64,000 nucleotides of DNA from Alteromonas aestuariivivens. Its GTDB lineage: Bacteria > Pseudomonadota > Gammaproteobacteria > Enterobacterales > Alteromonadaceae. The position numbers and the translations under genes were made by a program. Below, in pieces: positions 16,844 through 26,747 of the stretch (positions are counted from its first letter, which is position 1; each line of letters starts with the position of its first letter). The notes beneath the pieces were generated by a model. The model worked only from the letters and a program-made list of their open reading frames with translations, was not told the origin of the DNA and ran no database searches. The stretch spans positions 62,001 through 126,000 of the forward strand of contig NZ_QRHA01000008.1 of assembly GCF_003367475.1 (NCBI RefSeq), in the 5' to 3' direction.

Positions 16844-18624
16844 AGCTCAGGCCCCAGAATGATGTGTAGCCGCCAGCTATTCTCCAGCTCGGAAAAGCCT
16901 CTTGCTACGTAAACCCGCACTGGGCCGATGGGAGATGACCAGTTAAAGCCGCTGCCGAGGCCAACCGCGACATCTTCCTCAAAATGGTTGGTTGCCGTCC
17001 CGGCATCGGCAAACAAGGCCACCTGCCATTTTTCAGCTACCCGGTAACCGTATTCAATGCTGGACGTGATCAGGTAGCGGGCCCCAATGGATTCTTCTAC
17101 ATATTCACCAGTGATGGGGTTGAATACGCTGTCTGTGGGTGATATGTCGCGGTACTGAAAACCGCGGATACTTTGGTCGCCCCCGGCGAAGAAGCGCAAA
17201 GAGGAAGGGACTCTGGAAAAATCATTGGTATCAATAGCGCCCAGTTCTGCCCGCAGGATAAAACGGTGAGGTGCTGATGTTCGTACCATCCGGGTTTCTA
17301 CAGTCGCTTTTGCAAAGTCAATGTCAGATCCGAAACCTTCCTGACCGGCCTGAACGAATGCCTGGAAGTAGGTACCGCGGTCAATAAACAGCGGGTGATT
17401 TTTATCCAGGTAGGTGAGTGCATAGCCGGGCATCACCAATTGGGTAGTTTGTTCGGGATCCAGGCCCTGTTTGTAATTTTCTCTTAAGTAGGTGAGCGAT
17501 CCATCCTGCTGCCAGGGGGATCCTTCCTTTTGCCAGAATCGGTGGGCGGAAAGCGATAAGGTTTCGCTTTCAGTACTGGTGTTTGAGTATTCAATAAACT
17601 GATAGCCGGCCTGAAAACTCAGGTAATCACTGGTGACATTCTGCATTGGAATTCGGTAATCAAAAACCAGCGATTGTTCCGGTTTGGACAGAAACAGCTC
17701 GGAGGAAACGGAGTGACCACGGGAGTTCACCCACGGCCGGTCCCAGCGTAACCGTATACGGGGGCCGGTATCGGTTGCAGCGCCCAGACCTACATTGAAG
17801 GTATCTCTTGGTTTGTGCTGGATACTGACTTCAATGGGAACTTTCAGGTTGTCGGCTTCGCTAACCACCGGGCGGGCAATAATGCGGGAAAAGTAGCCTG
17901 ACTGGAGGAGCCTGCGGTTAAATTCGGTTAGTTGTTCTGAACTGTATAACTCGCCCTCGGAAAATGGGCGCAGGCGGTTGATGATTGCCCGCGCTTTGTC
18001 GTCGCCAACGAATTTGAGTGCGCCAAACTGATAGCGAGGGCCACTTTGGGCAATCAGCAAAATATTGGCTTCGCGGGTTTCTCTTACCAGATCGAGCCGG
18101 GTGGCTTGCCAAAAAAAATCAAAATAGCCATTTGATAATGCGTGGTTGAACATGGATGTTTTAAACGCTTCATACCTGGGTTGCAACATTATGTCCCCAG
18201 GTTTGAGCGGAAAGGCGTTGAATTTATCCCTGAAAACAGGGTCTTCCCTGCCGTTACCAATAATTTCCCGGGTTACATTGGCAACCTTTAATGGCGTACC
18301 CAGATACACGGTAAGGGCTAACCGGGTTTCGGATTGTTGAGAGACGTTGGTGTAACTGTTGTAGTAACCAAAGGGTTCGGCGGCTTTGGCTACGGTCATG
18401 CGAATTTCGTTCTGCCAGAACGGGTTGTTCAGCAGATCGTTATCCACATTCAGGTTTTTAAGGTGCAACTCAATGTTTTCACGAATGTTGTCCGCTTCAA
18501 CGCCGTCAACAGTGAATTCAATGGCCCATGTATTTCGCGCGCACAGCAGTATTAGCGTTACCAGGGCAAGCAGGTAGCTGATGTTTGCAAACCTTGTCAC
18601 TGCGTGAGCTGAGCTCTGAAACAA
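16840..18624 (-). CDS. tamA: translocation and assembly module subunit TamA (Omp85 family)
   Basis: Outer-membrane Omp85-family protein that pairs with TamB. The 594 residues hold a signal peptide (hydrophobic stretch YLLALVTLILLCARNTWA), three POTRA-like domains (about 40-280, including FVGDDKARAIINRLRPFSEG) and a 16-stranded barrel. The barrel ends in the surface-antigen motif DAGTATNHFEEDVAVGLGSG and a terminal WRLHIILGPEL. E. coli TamA is about 577 residues. The start used is TTG (18622-18624) because AAGGA lies nine bases upstream; a GTG at 18598-18600 would give a more classical signal peptide but lacks a ribosome-binding site. Confidence 0.93.
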   Translation of the reverse strand: MFQSSAHAVTRFANISYLLALVTLILLCARNTWAIEFTVDGVEADNIRENIELHLKNLNVDNDLLNNPFWQNEIRMTVAKAAEPFGYYNSYTNVSQQSETRLALTVYLGTPLKVANVTREIIGNGREDPVFRDKFNAFPLKPGDIMLQPRYEAFKTSMFNHALSNGYFDFFWQATRLDLVRETREANILLIAQSGPRYQFGALKFVGDDKARAIINRLRPFSEGELYSSEQLTEFNRRLLQSGYFSRIIARPVVSEADNLKVPIEVSIQHKPRDTFNVGLGAATDTGPRIRLRWDRPWVNSRGHSVSSELFLSKPEQSLVFDYRIPMQNVTSDYLSFQAGYQFIEYSNTSTESETLSLSAHRFWQKEGSPWQQDGSLTYLRENYKQGLDPEQTTQLVMPGYALTYLDKNHPLFIDRGTYFQAFVQAGQEGFGSDIDFAKATVETRMVRTSAPHRFILRAELGAIDTNDFSRVPSSLRFFAGGDQSIRGFQYRDISPTDSVFNPITGEYVEESIGARYLITSSIEYGYRVAEKWQVALFADAGTATNHFEEDVAVGLGSGFNWSSPIGPVRVYVARGFSELENSWRLHIILGPEL

Positions 18625-18734
18625 TCCCTGAATTCCTTCTGTGTTAGGTAGCGCAGTATAGCCGAAGCGTAAAGTATTGGGGAAACTGATAAATTACCCA
18701 CTGCTGTGCGGATAACAACTGTACCATTACAGGA

Positions 18735-18763
18735 TTGGCATTTCCCTGGCGTCATTATATTAT
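18735..18763 (+). promoter_or_regulatory. strong sigma-70 promoter candidate for the S9 peptidase pair
   Basis: TTGGCA at 18735-18740 (five of six consensus positions) and TATTAT at 18758-18763 (five of six) are separated by exactly 17 bases. They sit about 80 bases before the first S9 peptidase, in the gap divergent to tamA. Confidence 0.65.
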
Positions 18764-18841
18764 CGAATCGAAAGGTGGAACACCGAGATGCGATGCGAGG
18801 CAGTATTTCATCGTTACAGGATGTAAATTCAGGGAAGCAGT

Positions 18842-20839
18842 ATGAAAGGATTTTTATTTAGGAACCCGTTAATTTGGGCAGGTTTGGTTGTGCTGGTGAT
18901 AACCTCAGTACAGGCTGAGGACAATGCTCAAATTCCATCAGAAGCGTTTAGCGCCTTACCAAAATATCAATCTCCAAAATTATCTCCCTCTGGTGAGCGG
19001 GTTGCGTTCATTCAAAACTATTCTGGCGATGACGCAGTTTCAGTTTTGACAACCTATGACTTTTCCCAGGACAAATTTTTTGGATTGCTGAAATCCGATA
19101 ATGAGAAAGTAAAAATTAACTGGTTTCGCTGGGTTAATGATGAACGGCTGGTGGTGTCTGCCCGTTATGAATCACGAGTGAGGCATGTGCGTTTCTATGA
19201 AACCAGGCTCTACAGTCTGAACTGGAATGACAAAGGCAGCGATGCTATCAATTTGGTCGACCCGCGCAGATTGAGCGCCACTAAGCGCAGCGCAGCACAC
19301 ACTCCCCAATTTCAGGATACCGTCGTTCACTGGTTACCCGATGACCCCGAACACATCCTCATGGCAATTGATGTCGATACACCTCTGCAGCCGTCTGTGT
19401 ATAAGGTGAACGTGTACAAAGGCAATATGAAGCGCCTGCTGTGGGGAAAACGCAAAGTGCGGGACTGGCTGGCCGATCGGCAGGGCAATGTGCGAATTGG
19501 TATTTCACAGGATAACGAAACCGGTGAAACCCGTGTGCTGCTAAATGATGAAAACGATTGGCATACATTGTTTGAATACAATGCCATGCACGACAAACCA
19601 ATATTTCCGCTTGGCTTCGATTTAGACCCCAATGTTTTGTACTACAAGGCTTACAAGGGCGATTATAAAACTCTGTACACCCTGAATCTGGCGACGGGTA
19701 TTCATACCGAGGTGTACCATGACCCAGAGGCAGATATTGACGGCGGGTTGATTTACTCCACCAAAACCGGTGAGGCAATAGGTATTTACCATTCTGGGGC
19801 TGAAGATGGCAAGCACTTCTGGATAGACCATCATGGGCCTTTGCTTCGGGGGCTTAACGAAGCGTTACCGGATTTTCATAATGCTCTGGTTAGCTTCAGT
19901 GACGACGAGCAGAAATACATTTTGGGCATTGAATCAGACAGTAACCCAGGAGGTTATTTGTATGGTGACAGGTCTAAAGGTTCTCTGGAGCCGTTGTTTA
20001 ACCAATATCCAGATGTGGACCCTGCAGACTTGGCAGAGCACAAATTGGTGCGATATTCCTCGCGGGATGGGTTAGAAATTGAAGGCTATTTAACGCTGCC
20101 GAAAACCGGTCAGGCACCTTTTCCTACCATTATTCATCCCCATGGAGGCCCGGGAGCAAGGGATTACAGCGGGTTTGACTACTGGACGGCCTTTTTTTCC
20201 AGCAGGGGCTATGCCGTGCTGAGGCCAAATTTTCGTGGTTCCTCAGGCTATGGATATGAATTTTCTCAGGCACAGATGCGCGGTTGGGGGCTACAAATGC
20301 AGGATGACATTACCGATGCTGCTCAGTGGATGATAGGTCAAGGGTACGCCAATCCAGAGAAAATGTGCATCGTCGGTGCCAGTTATGGCGGCTACGCAGC
20401 AATGATGGCAACGGTGAAAACTCCGGAGTTATTTAGCTGCGCAGTAAGCTTTGCCGGAGTGAGTGATTTGGAGCGGGTAGTTTATCGCAGTCGCTCGTTT
20501 ACCAATGAAGAGTTTGTGAAAAATCAAATCGGTGACGATGACGATGACCTGGAAAAGCGCTCACCCATCAGTCATGTTGCAGGTATCAAAACACCAATTT
20601 TGTTGTTGCACGGTGAGGAAGATCGCGTAGTTCACGTGGAACAAAGCCGTGAGATGGCTGAAGAACTGGAAGATCTTAAGAAACCTTTTAAGTATGTGGA
20701 GCTTGAATCCGGCGATCACTATCTTTCGATTCAGCGAAATCGGCATAAAGTGTTTGCTGAGATGGATGCGTTTCTCGGGCTGTATCTGGGTCACTCGCAT
20801 GTTGATGTGGCTGAGAATAAAAACGCAAGGGTTGAGTAG
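18842..20839 (+). CDS. secreted S9 family (prolyl oligopeptidase-type) serine peptidase, copy 1
   Basis: A 665-residue exported peptidase with a signal peptide (IWAGLVVLVITSVQA, cleavage likely before EDN). A beta-propeller region (about 45-380) is followed by an alpha/beta-hydrolase catalytic domain. The triad is visible: Ser514 in GASYGGYAAMMA, Asp594 in HGEEDRVVH and His626 in SGDHYLS, with oxyanion-region sequence HPHGGPGARD. It belongs to the S9C acylaminoacyl-peptidase/DPP-like group; specificity is not deducible. A five-aspartate run (about residues 562-566) lies between Ser and Asp of the triad. The next gene is a close paralogue 60 bases downstream. Confidence 0.92.
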   Translation: MKGFLFRNPLIWAGLVVLVITSVQAEDNAQIPSEAFSALPKYQSPKLSPSGERVAFIQNYSGDDAVSVLTTYDFSQDKFFGLLKSDNEKVKINWFRWVNDERLVVSARYESRVRHVRFYETRLYSLNWNDKGSDAINLVDPRRLSATKRSAAHTPQFQDTVVHWLPDDPEHILMAIDVDTPLQPSVYKVNVYKGNMKRLLWGKRKVRDWLADRQGNVRIGISQDNETGETRVLLNDENDWHTLFEYNAMHDKPIFPLGFDLDPNVLYYKAYKGDYKTLYTLNLATGIHTEVYHDPEADIDGGLIYSTKTGEAIGIYHSGAEDGKHFWIDHHGPLLRGLNEALPDFHNALVSFSDDEQKYILGIESDSNPGGYLYGDRSKGSLEPLFNQYPDVDPADLAEHKLVRYSSRDGLEIEGYLTLPKTGQAPFPTIIHPHGGPGARDYSGFDYWTAFFSSRGYAVLRPNFRGSSGYGYEFSQAQMRGWGLQMQDDITDAAQWMIGQGYANPEKMCIVGASYGGYAAMMATVKTPELFSCAVSFAGVSDLERVVYRSRSFTNEEFVKNQIGDDDDDLEKRSPISHVAGIKTPILLLHGEEDRVVHVEQSREMAEELEDLKKPFKYVELESGDHYLSIQRNRHKVFAEMDAFLGLYLGHSHVDVAENKNARVE

Positions 20840-20899
20840 ACTAAAGGAATTGGGTGAGCAGGTAAGCTTTACTTAGCAACTTTATAAAAGGGATGAAGT

Positions 20900-22852
20900 A
20901 TGGGAAGTTTTTGGACTAAAGCAATAAAATCTTTGCTGATATTACTGATGATGAGTAGTCCGTGCATGGCTGAAGAAGTGGCCAACACGCCAGTTGAGGT
21001 TTTCAGTAATTTACCTGAATTTCAGCAGCCAAAGTTGTCTCCTTCAGGAACACGTCTGGCTTTTTTACAGAATTTTTACGGTAAAGACGAAGTCACCTTG
21101 CTGAAAACATTCGATATGAGCGAAGGCAAACTGTATGGTTTGCTGGCGTCAGACAATCAAAAAGTTAAAATCAACTGGTTTCGGTGGGCTAATGATGAGC
21201 GTCTGGTTGTTTCCGTCCGCTATGAGTCCAAACAAGATCATCTGCGCTACTACGAGACTAGGCTGTATAGTCTGAACTTCGATGAGCAAGCGACAAAACC
21301 ACTCAATCTGATTGACTGGCGCCGGTTGCAGGACCCAACCCGTGACGCATTCCATACACCACAATTTCAGGATAATGTGATCAGCTGGCTACCGGATGAC
21401 CCTGACCATATTCTGCTGGCTGTGGATATCGATGCCCCACTGCTGCCCACTGTGTATAAAGTTAACATCAACAACGCCAAAATGAGCCGATTGATCCGCG
21501 GTAAACTGAATATCCGGGATTGGATTGCCGATCAGCAGGGGAATGTTCGCATTGGTGTCAGCCTGGACTATGAATCAGGTGAAAGCCGCGTATTGTTGAG
21601 GGAGGAGGACGAGTGGCGAACCTTGTTTGCATTCAATGCTATGAAAGACAAACCGATAACACCTCTGGGCTTTGCAGCAGACTCAAACATTCTTTACTAC
21701 AAGGCCTACAAAGGGAATTATCGAACACTTTACAAACTCAATCTTGCCGACAACACCCATACTGAAGTGCTTCATGATGAAGGTGCTGACGTGGACGGCG
21801 GGCTTATCTACTCATCCAAAACCCGTGATGCCATAGGCATTTACCATTCCAGGGCCGAAAATGGTGAGTATCACTGGCAGGATACGCGTCAGAAGTTTCA
21901 GAAGGCGCTGAGCAAAGCGTTGCCAGATGTGAGTACCACATTGATCAGCTTCAGCGAAGATGAACAGACCTACATTCTTTTCGCGGAGTCAGACACGAAT
22001 CCGGGTCAGTATTTTCTGGGTGACCGCAAAACTGGAGCTCTGAAAGGGCTGTTTACCTTGTATTCCGAATTGGATATGGCTTCATTGCCAAAGCATAAGC
22101 GTTTGCGTTACCAGGCGCGGGATGGTGTAGAGATTGAAGGGTACCTGACGCTTCCCACAACGGGAGAAGCGCCTTTCCCCACCATTATTCACCCTCATGG
22201 CGGCCCCGGAGCGCGGGACTACGGTGGTTTTGATTATTGGACCGCTTATTTTTCAAATCGGGGTTATGCCGTTTTCCGGCCAAACTTTCGAGGGTCTTCT
22301 GGTTACGGATACGAATTTTCGCAGGCCCAGATGAAAGGTTGGGGGTTGGAAATGCAGGATGACATCACGGATGCCGCTAATTGGATGATTGACGAGGGTT
22401 ACGCCAATCCTGAGAAAATGTGTATCGTCGGTGCCAGCTACGGTGGCTATGCTGCAATGATGGCAACGGTGAAAACGCCGGATTTGTTTACCTGTGCTGT
22501 GAGCTTTGCTGGCGTCAGTGAACTCGATATGTTGCTTTATCGCTCCCGGGGCTTTGCTAACGAGGAGTTTGTTGAAAATCAGATTGGCGATGACGACGAC
22601 GATCTTGACGCTCGTTCGCCGATTACTTTCGTTGAAAAAATTAAGACACCAATTTTACTTATACATGGTGACGAAGACCGATCTGTGCATGTGGAGCAAA
22701 GCCGAAGAATGGCCAATGAGCTCGAAGACTACAACAAAACTTTCAAGTATGTGGAGCTGGAATCCGGCGATCACTATCTTTCGATTCAGAAAAACCGCCA
22801 CAAGGCATTTGCTGAGATGGATGCATTTCTAAGCCAGTATCTCACCCTCTGA
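20900..22852 (+). CDS. secreted S9 family serine peptidase, copy 2 (tandem paralogue)
   Basis: A 650-residue paralogue of the preceding gene with its own signal peptide (SLLILLMMSSPCMAEE). The triad is Ser513 in GASYGGYAAMMA, Asp593 in HGDEDRSVH and His625 in SGDHYLS. The catalytic half is nearly identical to copy 1 over long stretches, including the five-aspartate run. The N-terminal propeller has diverged more, as expected if the two copies differ in substrate access. GGGATG precedes the ATG. Both probably share the promoter near 18750, and a hairpin follows the stop. Confidence 0.92.
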   Translation: MGSFWTKAIKSLLILLMMSSPCMAEEVANTPVEVFSNLPEFQQPKLSPSGTRLAFLQNFYGKDEVTLLKTFDMSEGKLYGLLASDNQKVKINWFRWANDERLVVSVRYESKQDHLRYYETRLYSLNFDEQATKPLNLIDWRRLQDPTRDAFHTPQFQDNVISWLPDDPDHILLAVDIDAPLLPTVYKVNINNAKMSRLIRGKLNIRDWIADQQGNVRIGVSLDYESGESRVLLREEDEWRTLFAFNAMKDKPITPLGFAADSNILYYKAYKGNYRTLYKLNLADNTHTEVLHDEGADVDGGLIYSSKTRDAIGIYHSRAENGEYHWQDTRQKFQKALSKALPDVSTTLISFSEDEQTYILFAESDTNPGQYFLGDRKTGALKGLFTLYSELDMASLPKHKRLRYQARDGVEIEGYLTLPTTGEAPFPTIIHPHGGPGARDYGGFDYWTAYFSNRGYAVFRPNFRGSSGYGYEFSQAQMKGWGLEMQDDITDAANWMIDEGYANPEKMCIVGASYGGYAAMMATVKTPDLFTCAVSFAGVSELDMLLYRSRGFANEEFVENQIGDDDDDLDARSPITFVEKIKTPILLIHGDEDRSVHVEQSRRMANELEDYNKTFKYVELESGDHYLSIQKNRHKAFAEMDAFLSQYLTL

Positions 22853-22871
22853 GTAGCAGAGCACCGTGATT

Positions 22872-22894
22872 GGCGACCTGTCAGACAGGTCGCC
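22872..22894 (+). terminator. terminator hairpin after the S9 peptidase pair
   Basis: The ten-base perfect stem GGCGACCTGT / ACAGGTCGCC closes on a three-base loop 19 bases past the second S9 stop codon. The downstream T-tract (CTGATTTTG) is modest. Confidence 0.65.
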
Positions 22895-23052
22895 CTGATT
22901 TTGCCTACAGGCTATCGCACAACACACAAATTTAATTCATCGAGTATACGGGCTTTTGCAACTTTCAGTTACAATACCGCCTTTCCAATTTTTGACTCTG
23001 CGCCAGTTTCCGTTTGTTTGCAGAATTCAAATTAGCAGCGGTAACCGCTTTA

Positions 23053-24285
23053 ATGTCAAAATCATCTCAAACCACCCACGCCACACCGACTCTTGGGCAG
23101 AAGGAATTTGTCGCCCTGATGGCACTGATGACTTCACTGGTGGCGTTAAGTATTGATGCCATGCTGCCAGCACTGGACCAGATAGGTGAAGCCATGCATG
23201 CAGCGTCTGCCAACGACGCGCATTTAATAGTGTCGATTTTTTTCGCGGGAATGGCACTGGGGCAGCTGTGTTTCGGCCCTTATTGTGACAGCCGGGGAAG
23301 GCGTGAAGCAATACTGTTGGGCTTGTGTATATTTGCCATCGGCACCTTGGTGTGTATGGTTGCCGATGATATGAATACCATGCTAGCCGGGCGTTTGATA
23401 CAGGCTTTTGGAGTGTCTGGTCCGCGAATTGCGGCGCTTGCGATCATCAGGGACTTATACGTTGGCGATGCCATGGCCAGAGTAATGTCTTTCATTATGA
23501 TGGTGTTTATTCTGGTACCCATGCTGGCTCCAATGATTGGCCAGGCAGTGCTGATAATGTTTTCCTGGCAGCACATATTCACGCTGTTTTTGTTGGTTTC
23601 TTTGCTTACGGGGATCTGGTTTTTCTCCCGGCAACCGGAAACACTGCCGGTGTCACGGCGTCAGCCTTTTTCTCCAGGGCAGTTTCTTCGTTCTTCGGGA
23701 TACATACTTACCCACGGCTCTGTTATGGGCTACACCCTGGGTATGGGGTTCAATTTCGGTGCGTTTCTGGCGTATCTTAGTGCGTCACAAACCATATTTC
23801 AGGGTTTCTATGGTGCAGGTGAGTGGTTTCCTTATATCTTCGCAACCCTGGCGTTCTCAATAGGTCTGGCCTCGTACTTCAACGGCAAAATGGTCATGCG
23901 TTTTGGAATGAGTAAATTGTGCGATGTAGCGTCAATTGGTTGCATCGGGTTTGCAGTGGTATTTAACCTACTTTTGTTGGCCTATGACGGATTGCCTCCC
24001 CTGTTAGTCACGGTACCTGTGATGTTTGTGGGCTTTTTCTTTATTGGTATTCTGTTTGGAAATCTTAATGCCATGGCCATGCAACCTCTGGGCAGCATGG
24101 CTGGGCTGGGCGCCGCCATCATCGGTTCCCTGTCAAGTTTGTTTGCAGTGCCAATATCCTTGCTCATAGACCATTTTCTGGATGATAACCTTTACCCAAT
24201 AGGCCTTGGATTTCTGGTTTTCTTTGCACTGACATGGATTTCGGTACGTTACGCCGAGCACGCCAAACAGCGTGAAGCTCAGTAA
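23053..24285 (+). CDS. MFS drug-resistance transporter, Bcr/CflA type
   Basis: A 410-residue inner-membrane proton-driven exporter with twelve predicted helices. The N-terminal half carries ALSIDAMLPALDQIGEAM, typical of the Bcr/CflA subfamily. The MFS loop 2-3 motif appears as GPYCDSRGRREAILLG, and the antiporter-type motif region as RLIQAFGVSGPRIAALAIIRDLY. The substrate is unknown. The ATG at 23053 is chosen over an upstream TTG because nothing supports the latter. A 13-base perfect inverted repeat (23037-23049) ends three bases before the ATG and leaves no clear Shine-Dalgarno, which may affect translation or bind a regulator. Confidence 0.87.
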   Translation: MSKSSQTTHATPTLGQKEFVALMALMTSLVALSIDAMLPALDQIGEAMHAASANDAHLIVSIFFAGMALGQLCFGPYCDSRGRREAILLGLCIFAIGTLVCMVADDMNTMLAGRLIQAFGVSGPRIAALAIIRDLYVGDAMARVMSFIMMVFILVPMLAPMIGQAVLIMFSWQHIFTLFLLVSLLTGIWFFSRQPETLPVSRRQPFSPGQFLRSSGYILTHGSVMGYTLGMGFNFGAFLAYLSASQTIFQGFYGAGEWFPYIFATLAFSIGLASYFNGKMVMRFGMSKLCDVASIGCIGFAVVFNLLLLAYDGLPPLLVTVPVMFVGFFFIGILFGNLNAMAMQPLGSMAGLGAAIIGSLSSLFAVPISLLIDHFLDDNLYPIGLGFLVFFALTWISVRYAEHAKQREAQ

Positions 24286-24319
24286 GCTCGCAAAAGTTTC
24301 ATTGCTTTCCGGATGAATT

Positions 24320-24652
24320 CTACTTAACCAGCTGAATGCGTGGTCTGGGAGACTGGTTTTCCTCAACGTCCACAACTCTGGGCCAGCGCATTCCCTGTTT
24401 TACCCGATCGTAGTGAATCTGTTTCATTTCGAGCTGACGACAGAACTCGTAGAACGCCATACAATCTTCACGGCTGAGTTCCTCGTTGTTTCGGGTGAGT
24501 TGGGTGTCGATGTAAACATTGTCTCCGTTGATTGAGATAGTAGCGACACCGGAATAGGGTTGGCCGTATTCTGAAACTCTTAACGCCCGGACCATTTTTA
24601 CTTCAAATATCCATTCGCCAATTTGGGTAAAGCGAGAGATGCCTGCTCGCAT
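24320..24652 (-). CDS. small protein of unknown function
   Basis: A 110-residue soluble protein starting MRAGISRFTQIGEWIFEVK. It mixes predicted strands with a helix (about 60-80, SREDCMAFYEFCRQLEMKQI) and ends in a basic segment. I recognise no family. AAAGGA lies six to seven bases before the ATG at 24650-24652, which supports the start and that this is a real gene. It converges on the MFS gene with 34 bases between. Confidence 0.65.
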   Translation of the reverse strand: MRAGISRFTQIGEWIFEVKMVRALRVSEYGQPYSGVATISINGDNVYIDTQLTRNNEELSREDCMAFYEFCRQLEMKQIHYDRVKQGMRWPRVVDVEENQSPRPRIQLVK

Positions 24653-25083
24653 GAACAATCCTTTTCATTAAAGAGTAAATTTGGGGCTGGAGTTGCAGTA
24701 AAGCAAATTTCACGCCGTTGTATATTTTATAAACAAAATTGTGCCAGTATTTTTACACAAAGAATTTCACAGTTGCTCACGCAATCAGTATTTTTAAAGG
24801 TGTACGGGCCCGTTGAGCTAGATATGGTCAATTGGTGTTATTTATGGTCTCCGAGCTTTCGCATTTCAAAAACGGCTGTAATTGCCCGATTAAGTGTTTC
24901 AATTTGGCTACACAAGCTGTTTTTTTCTTACCTAATTTTCAAAAAAGCTGCGCCTACCAATGTAAATAACTTTCAAAGCTTAGCTTATTTACTGAAAAAC
25001 ATAATATTTTTTATGTGTATTTAATTAGCGCCAGGGGCAGTTTTTTTATATCTGTATAGGTGTAGTATTGATATTAATGGCAT
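24653..25083 (+). other. AT-rich intergenic region without a supported gene
   Basis: About 430 bases, clearly richer in A and T than the flanks, lie between the small unknown gene and the ilvC terminator. A 133-codon plus-strand frame (24623-25024) crosses it, but it has no ribosome-binding site, begins inside the antisense gene and has an unnatural composition (many Phe, Ile, Lys and Cys). I see no tRNA, repeat or promoter of note. It could be decayed or transferred DNA. Confidence 0.5.
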
Positions 25084-25110
25084 AAAAAAGCCCGACCAAA
25101 TTGGTCGGGC
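25084..25110 (-). terminator. rho-independent terminator of ilvC
   Basis: The perfect ten-base stem GCCCGACCAA / TTGGTCGGGC (25090-25099, 25101-25110) is followed on the minus strand by six T (25084-25089). It lies 40 bases past the ilvC stop codon. Confidence 0.9.
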
Positions 25111-25149
25111 AAGAGGGCTTGGTTAAGCACCTAACGACAGAAATCGTTG

Positions 25150-26628
25150 TTAGCCAATAATGGCTTTCATATCGGTCATGTAACCACGCAGAACTTTACC
25201 AATTTGTTCTACGCCGTGAGTACGAATGGCTTCGTTTACATCCACCAGTTGTTTGTTTTCGACCTGGTTGGAAGTGGAGGCCAATCCGCGTCCGATCACG
25301 CTGGTATCAATGCCAGGCATGAATTTTTCACGCAACAGGGGAACGGCCGCGTTGGCAAACAAATAGTTACCGTACTCTGCAGTGTCGGAAATCACCACGT
25401 TCATTTCATACAAACGCTTACGGGCGATGGTATTGGAAATTAACGGTGTTTCATGCAGAGATTCGTAATAAGCCGACTCTGGCAGGATGCCCGCTTCAAC
25501 CATCACGTCAAATGCCAGTTCCACACCCGCTTTGATCATGGCGACTAACAGAATGCCGTGGTCGAAGAATTCCTGTTCACTGATCTCGCCTTCGTAAACC
25601 GGCGCGTTCTCAAAGCCACTTTCACCGGTTTCAGCGCGCCATTTCAGCAGGTTCGCATCGCCATTGGCCCAGTCTTCCATCATGGTACGGCTGAATTCAC
25701 CGCTGATGATGTCGTCCTGGTGTTTTTCAAACAATGGGCGCAGCAGAGATTTCAGCTCTTCTGACAATGCATGCGCTTTTAGTTTTGCCGGATTGGACAG
25801 GCGATCCATCATGTTGGTCACGCCACCAATTTTCAGCGCTTCAGTGATGGTCTCCAGACCATACTGGATCAGCGCACCGGCGTAAGCAGGCTCGATATCG
25901 TTTGCGGTCATTTTTTCAAAAGCCAGAATCGCGGCCGCTTGCTGCATTCCACACAGGATGGTTTGCTCGCCCATCAGGTCAGATTTCACTTCGGCAACGA
26001 AGGAAGATTCCAATACCCCTGCGCGATCACCACCGGTTGCACTGGCCAGCGCCTTGGCGATGTCCCAGCCTTCACCGTTCGGATCATTTTCGGGGTGCAC
26101 GGCAATCAGAGTTGGTACACCGAACCCGCGCTTGTATTCTTCACGCACTTCGGTGCCGGGGCACTTGGGAGCGCACATAACCACGGTGATGTCGGCGCGG
26201 ATCTGCTGACCCTCTTCAACAATATTAAAACCGTGGGAATAGCCCAGTGCAGCGCCCTGCTTCATCAGCGGCATGACCGCTTCTACCACGCTGGCGTGTT
26301 GCTTGTCCGGAGTCAGGTTATAGACCAAATCGGCGCTCGGGATGAGTTCCTGATAAGTGCCTACAGTAAAGCCATTGCTGGTAGCACGTACGTAAGAATC
26401 ACGCTTTTCATCAATAGCAGCCTGGCGAAGTGCATAAGACACATCCAAGCCGGAATCGCGCATATTCAAACCCTGGTTCAGACCTTGGGCACCGCAACCA
26501 ACAATAACAATTTTCTTGCCTTTCAAGTGCTGACAGCCATCAGCAAATTCACTGCGCTGCATGAAACGACAGCGACCCAATTGGTCAAGCTGTTGGCGCA
26601 AAGATAGGGTATTAAAATAATTAGCCAT
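25150..26628 (-). CDS. ilvC: ketol-acid reductoisomerase (class II)
   Basis: Cytosolic NADPH- and Mg-dependent enzyme of isoleucine and valine synthesis. It isomerises and reduces acetolactate or acetohydroxybutyrate to the dihydroxy acids used by IlvD. The 492 residues match the long class II form of enterobacteria (about 491), with a duplicated knotted C-terminal domain. Visible signatures are the Rossmann motif [38 protein letters not shown] and [17 protein letters not shown]. It is divergent from ilvY across an operator-like repeat, and ends at a strong terminator, so it is monocistronic. Confidence 0.97.
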   Translation of the reverse strand: MANYFNTLSLRQQLDQLGRCRFMQRSEFADGCQHLKGKKIVIVGCGAQGLNQGLNMRDSGLDVSYALRQAAIDEKRDSYVRATSNGFTVGTYQELIPSADLVYNLTPDKQHASVVEAVMPLMKQGAALGYSHGFNIVEEGQQIRADITVVMCAPKCPGTEVREEYKRGFGVPTLIAVHPENDPNGEGWDIAKALASATGGDRAGVLESSFVAEVKSDLMGEQTILCGMQQAAAILAFEKMTANDIEPAYAGALIQYGLETITEALKIGGVTNMMDRLSNPAKLKAHALSEELKSLLRPLFEKHQDDIISGEFSRTMMEDWANGDANLLKWRAETGESGFENAPVYEGEISEQEFFDHGILLVAMIKAGVELAFDVMVEAGILPESAYYESLHETPLISNTIARKRLYEMNVVISDTAEYGNYLFANAAVPLLREKFMPGIDTSVIGRGLASTSNQVENKQLVDVNEAIRTHGVEQIGKVLRGYMTDMKAIIG

Positions 26629-26711
26629 AAAAAATTCCGAACATCATTTAGCTAGTCGTGTTTAACACCAGCCGTGGCGTTAAAGACCTCGTCATGACGA
26701 CTTGCGGGCAG

Positions 26712-26717
26712 ATTATC
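26712..26717 (-). promoter_or_regulatory. -10 element of the ilvC promoter (candidate)
   Basis: Read on the minus strand this is GATAAT, five of six consensus positions. No good -35 lies 16-18 bases upstream (the region is a T-run). That fits a promoter needing an activator, and the IlvY-type operator sits just upstream of it. Confidence 0.45.
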
Positions 26718-26747
26718 GGATCTCTTTTGTTTTGAAAAATGATATAT

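Noticed and set aside
24623..25024. 133-codon frame in the AT-rich gap
   Set aside because: No ribosome-binding site, begins inside an antisense gene, and the composition looks like translated AT-rich noise.
25939..26607. 222-codon open frame antisense to ilvC
   Set aside because: Shadow of ilvC; no start signal and no recognisable fold.
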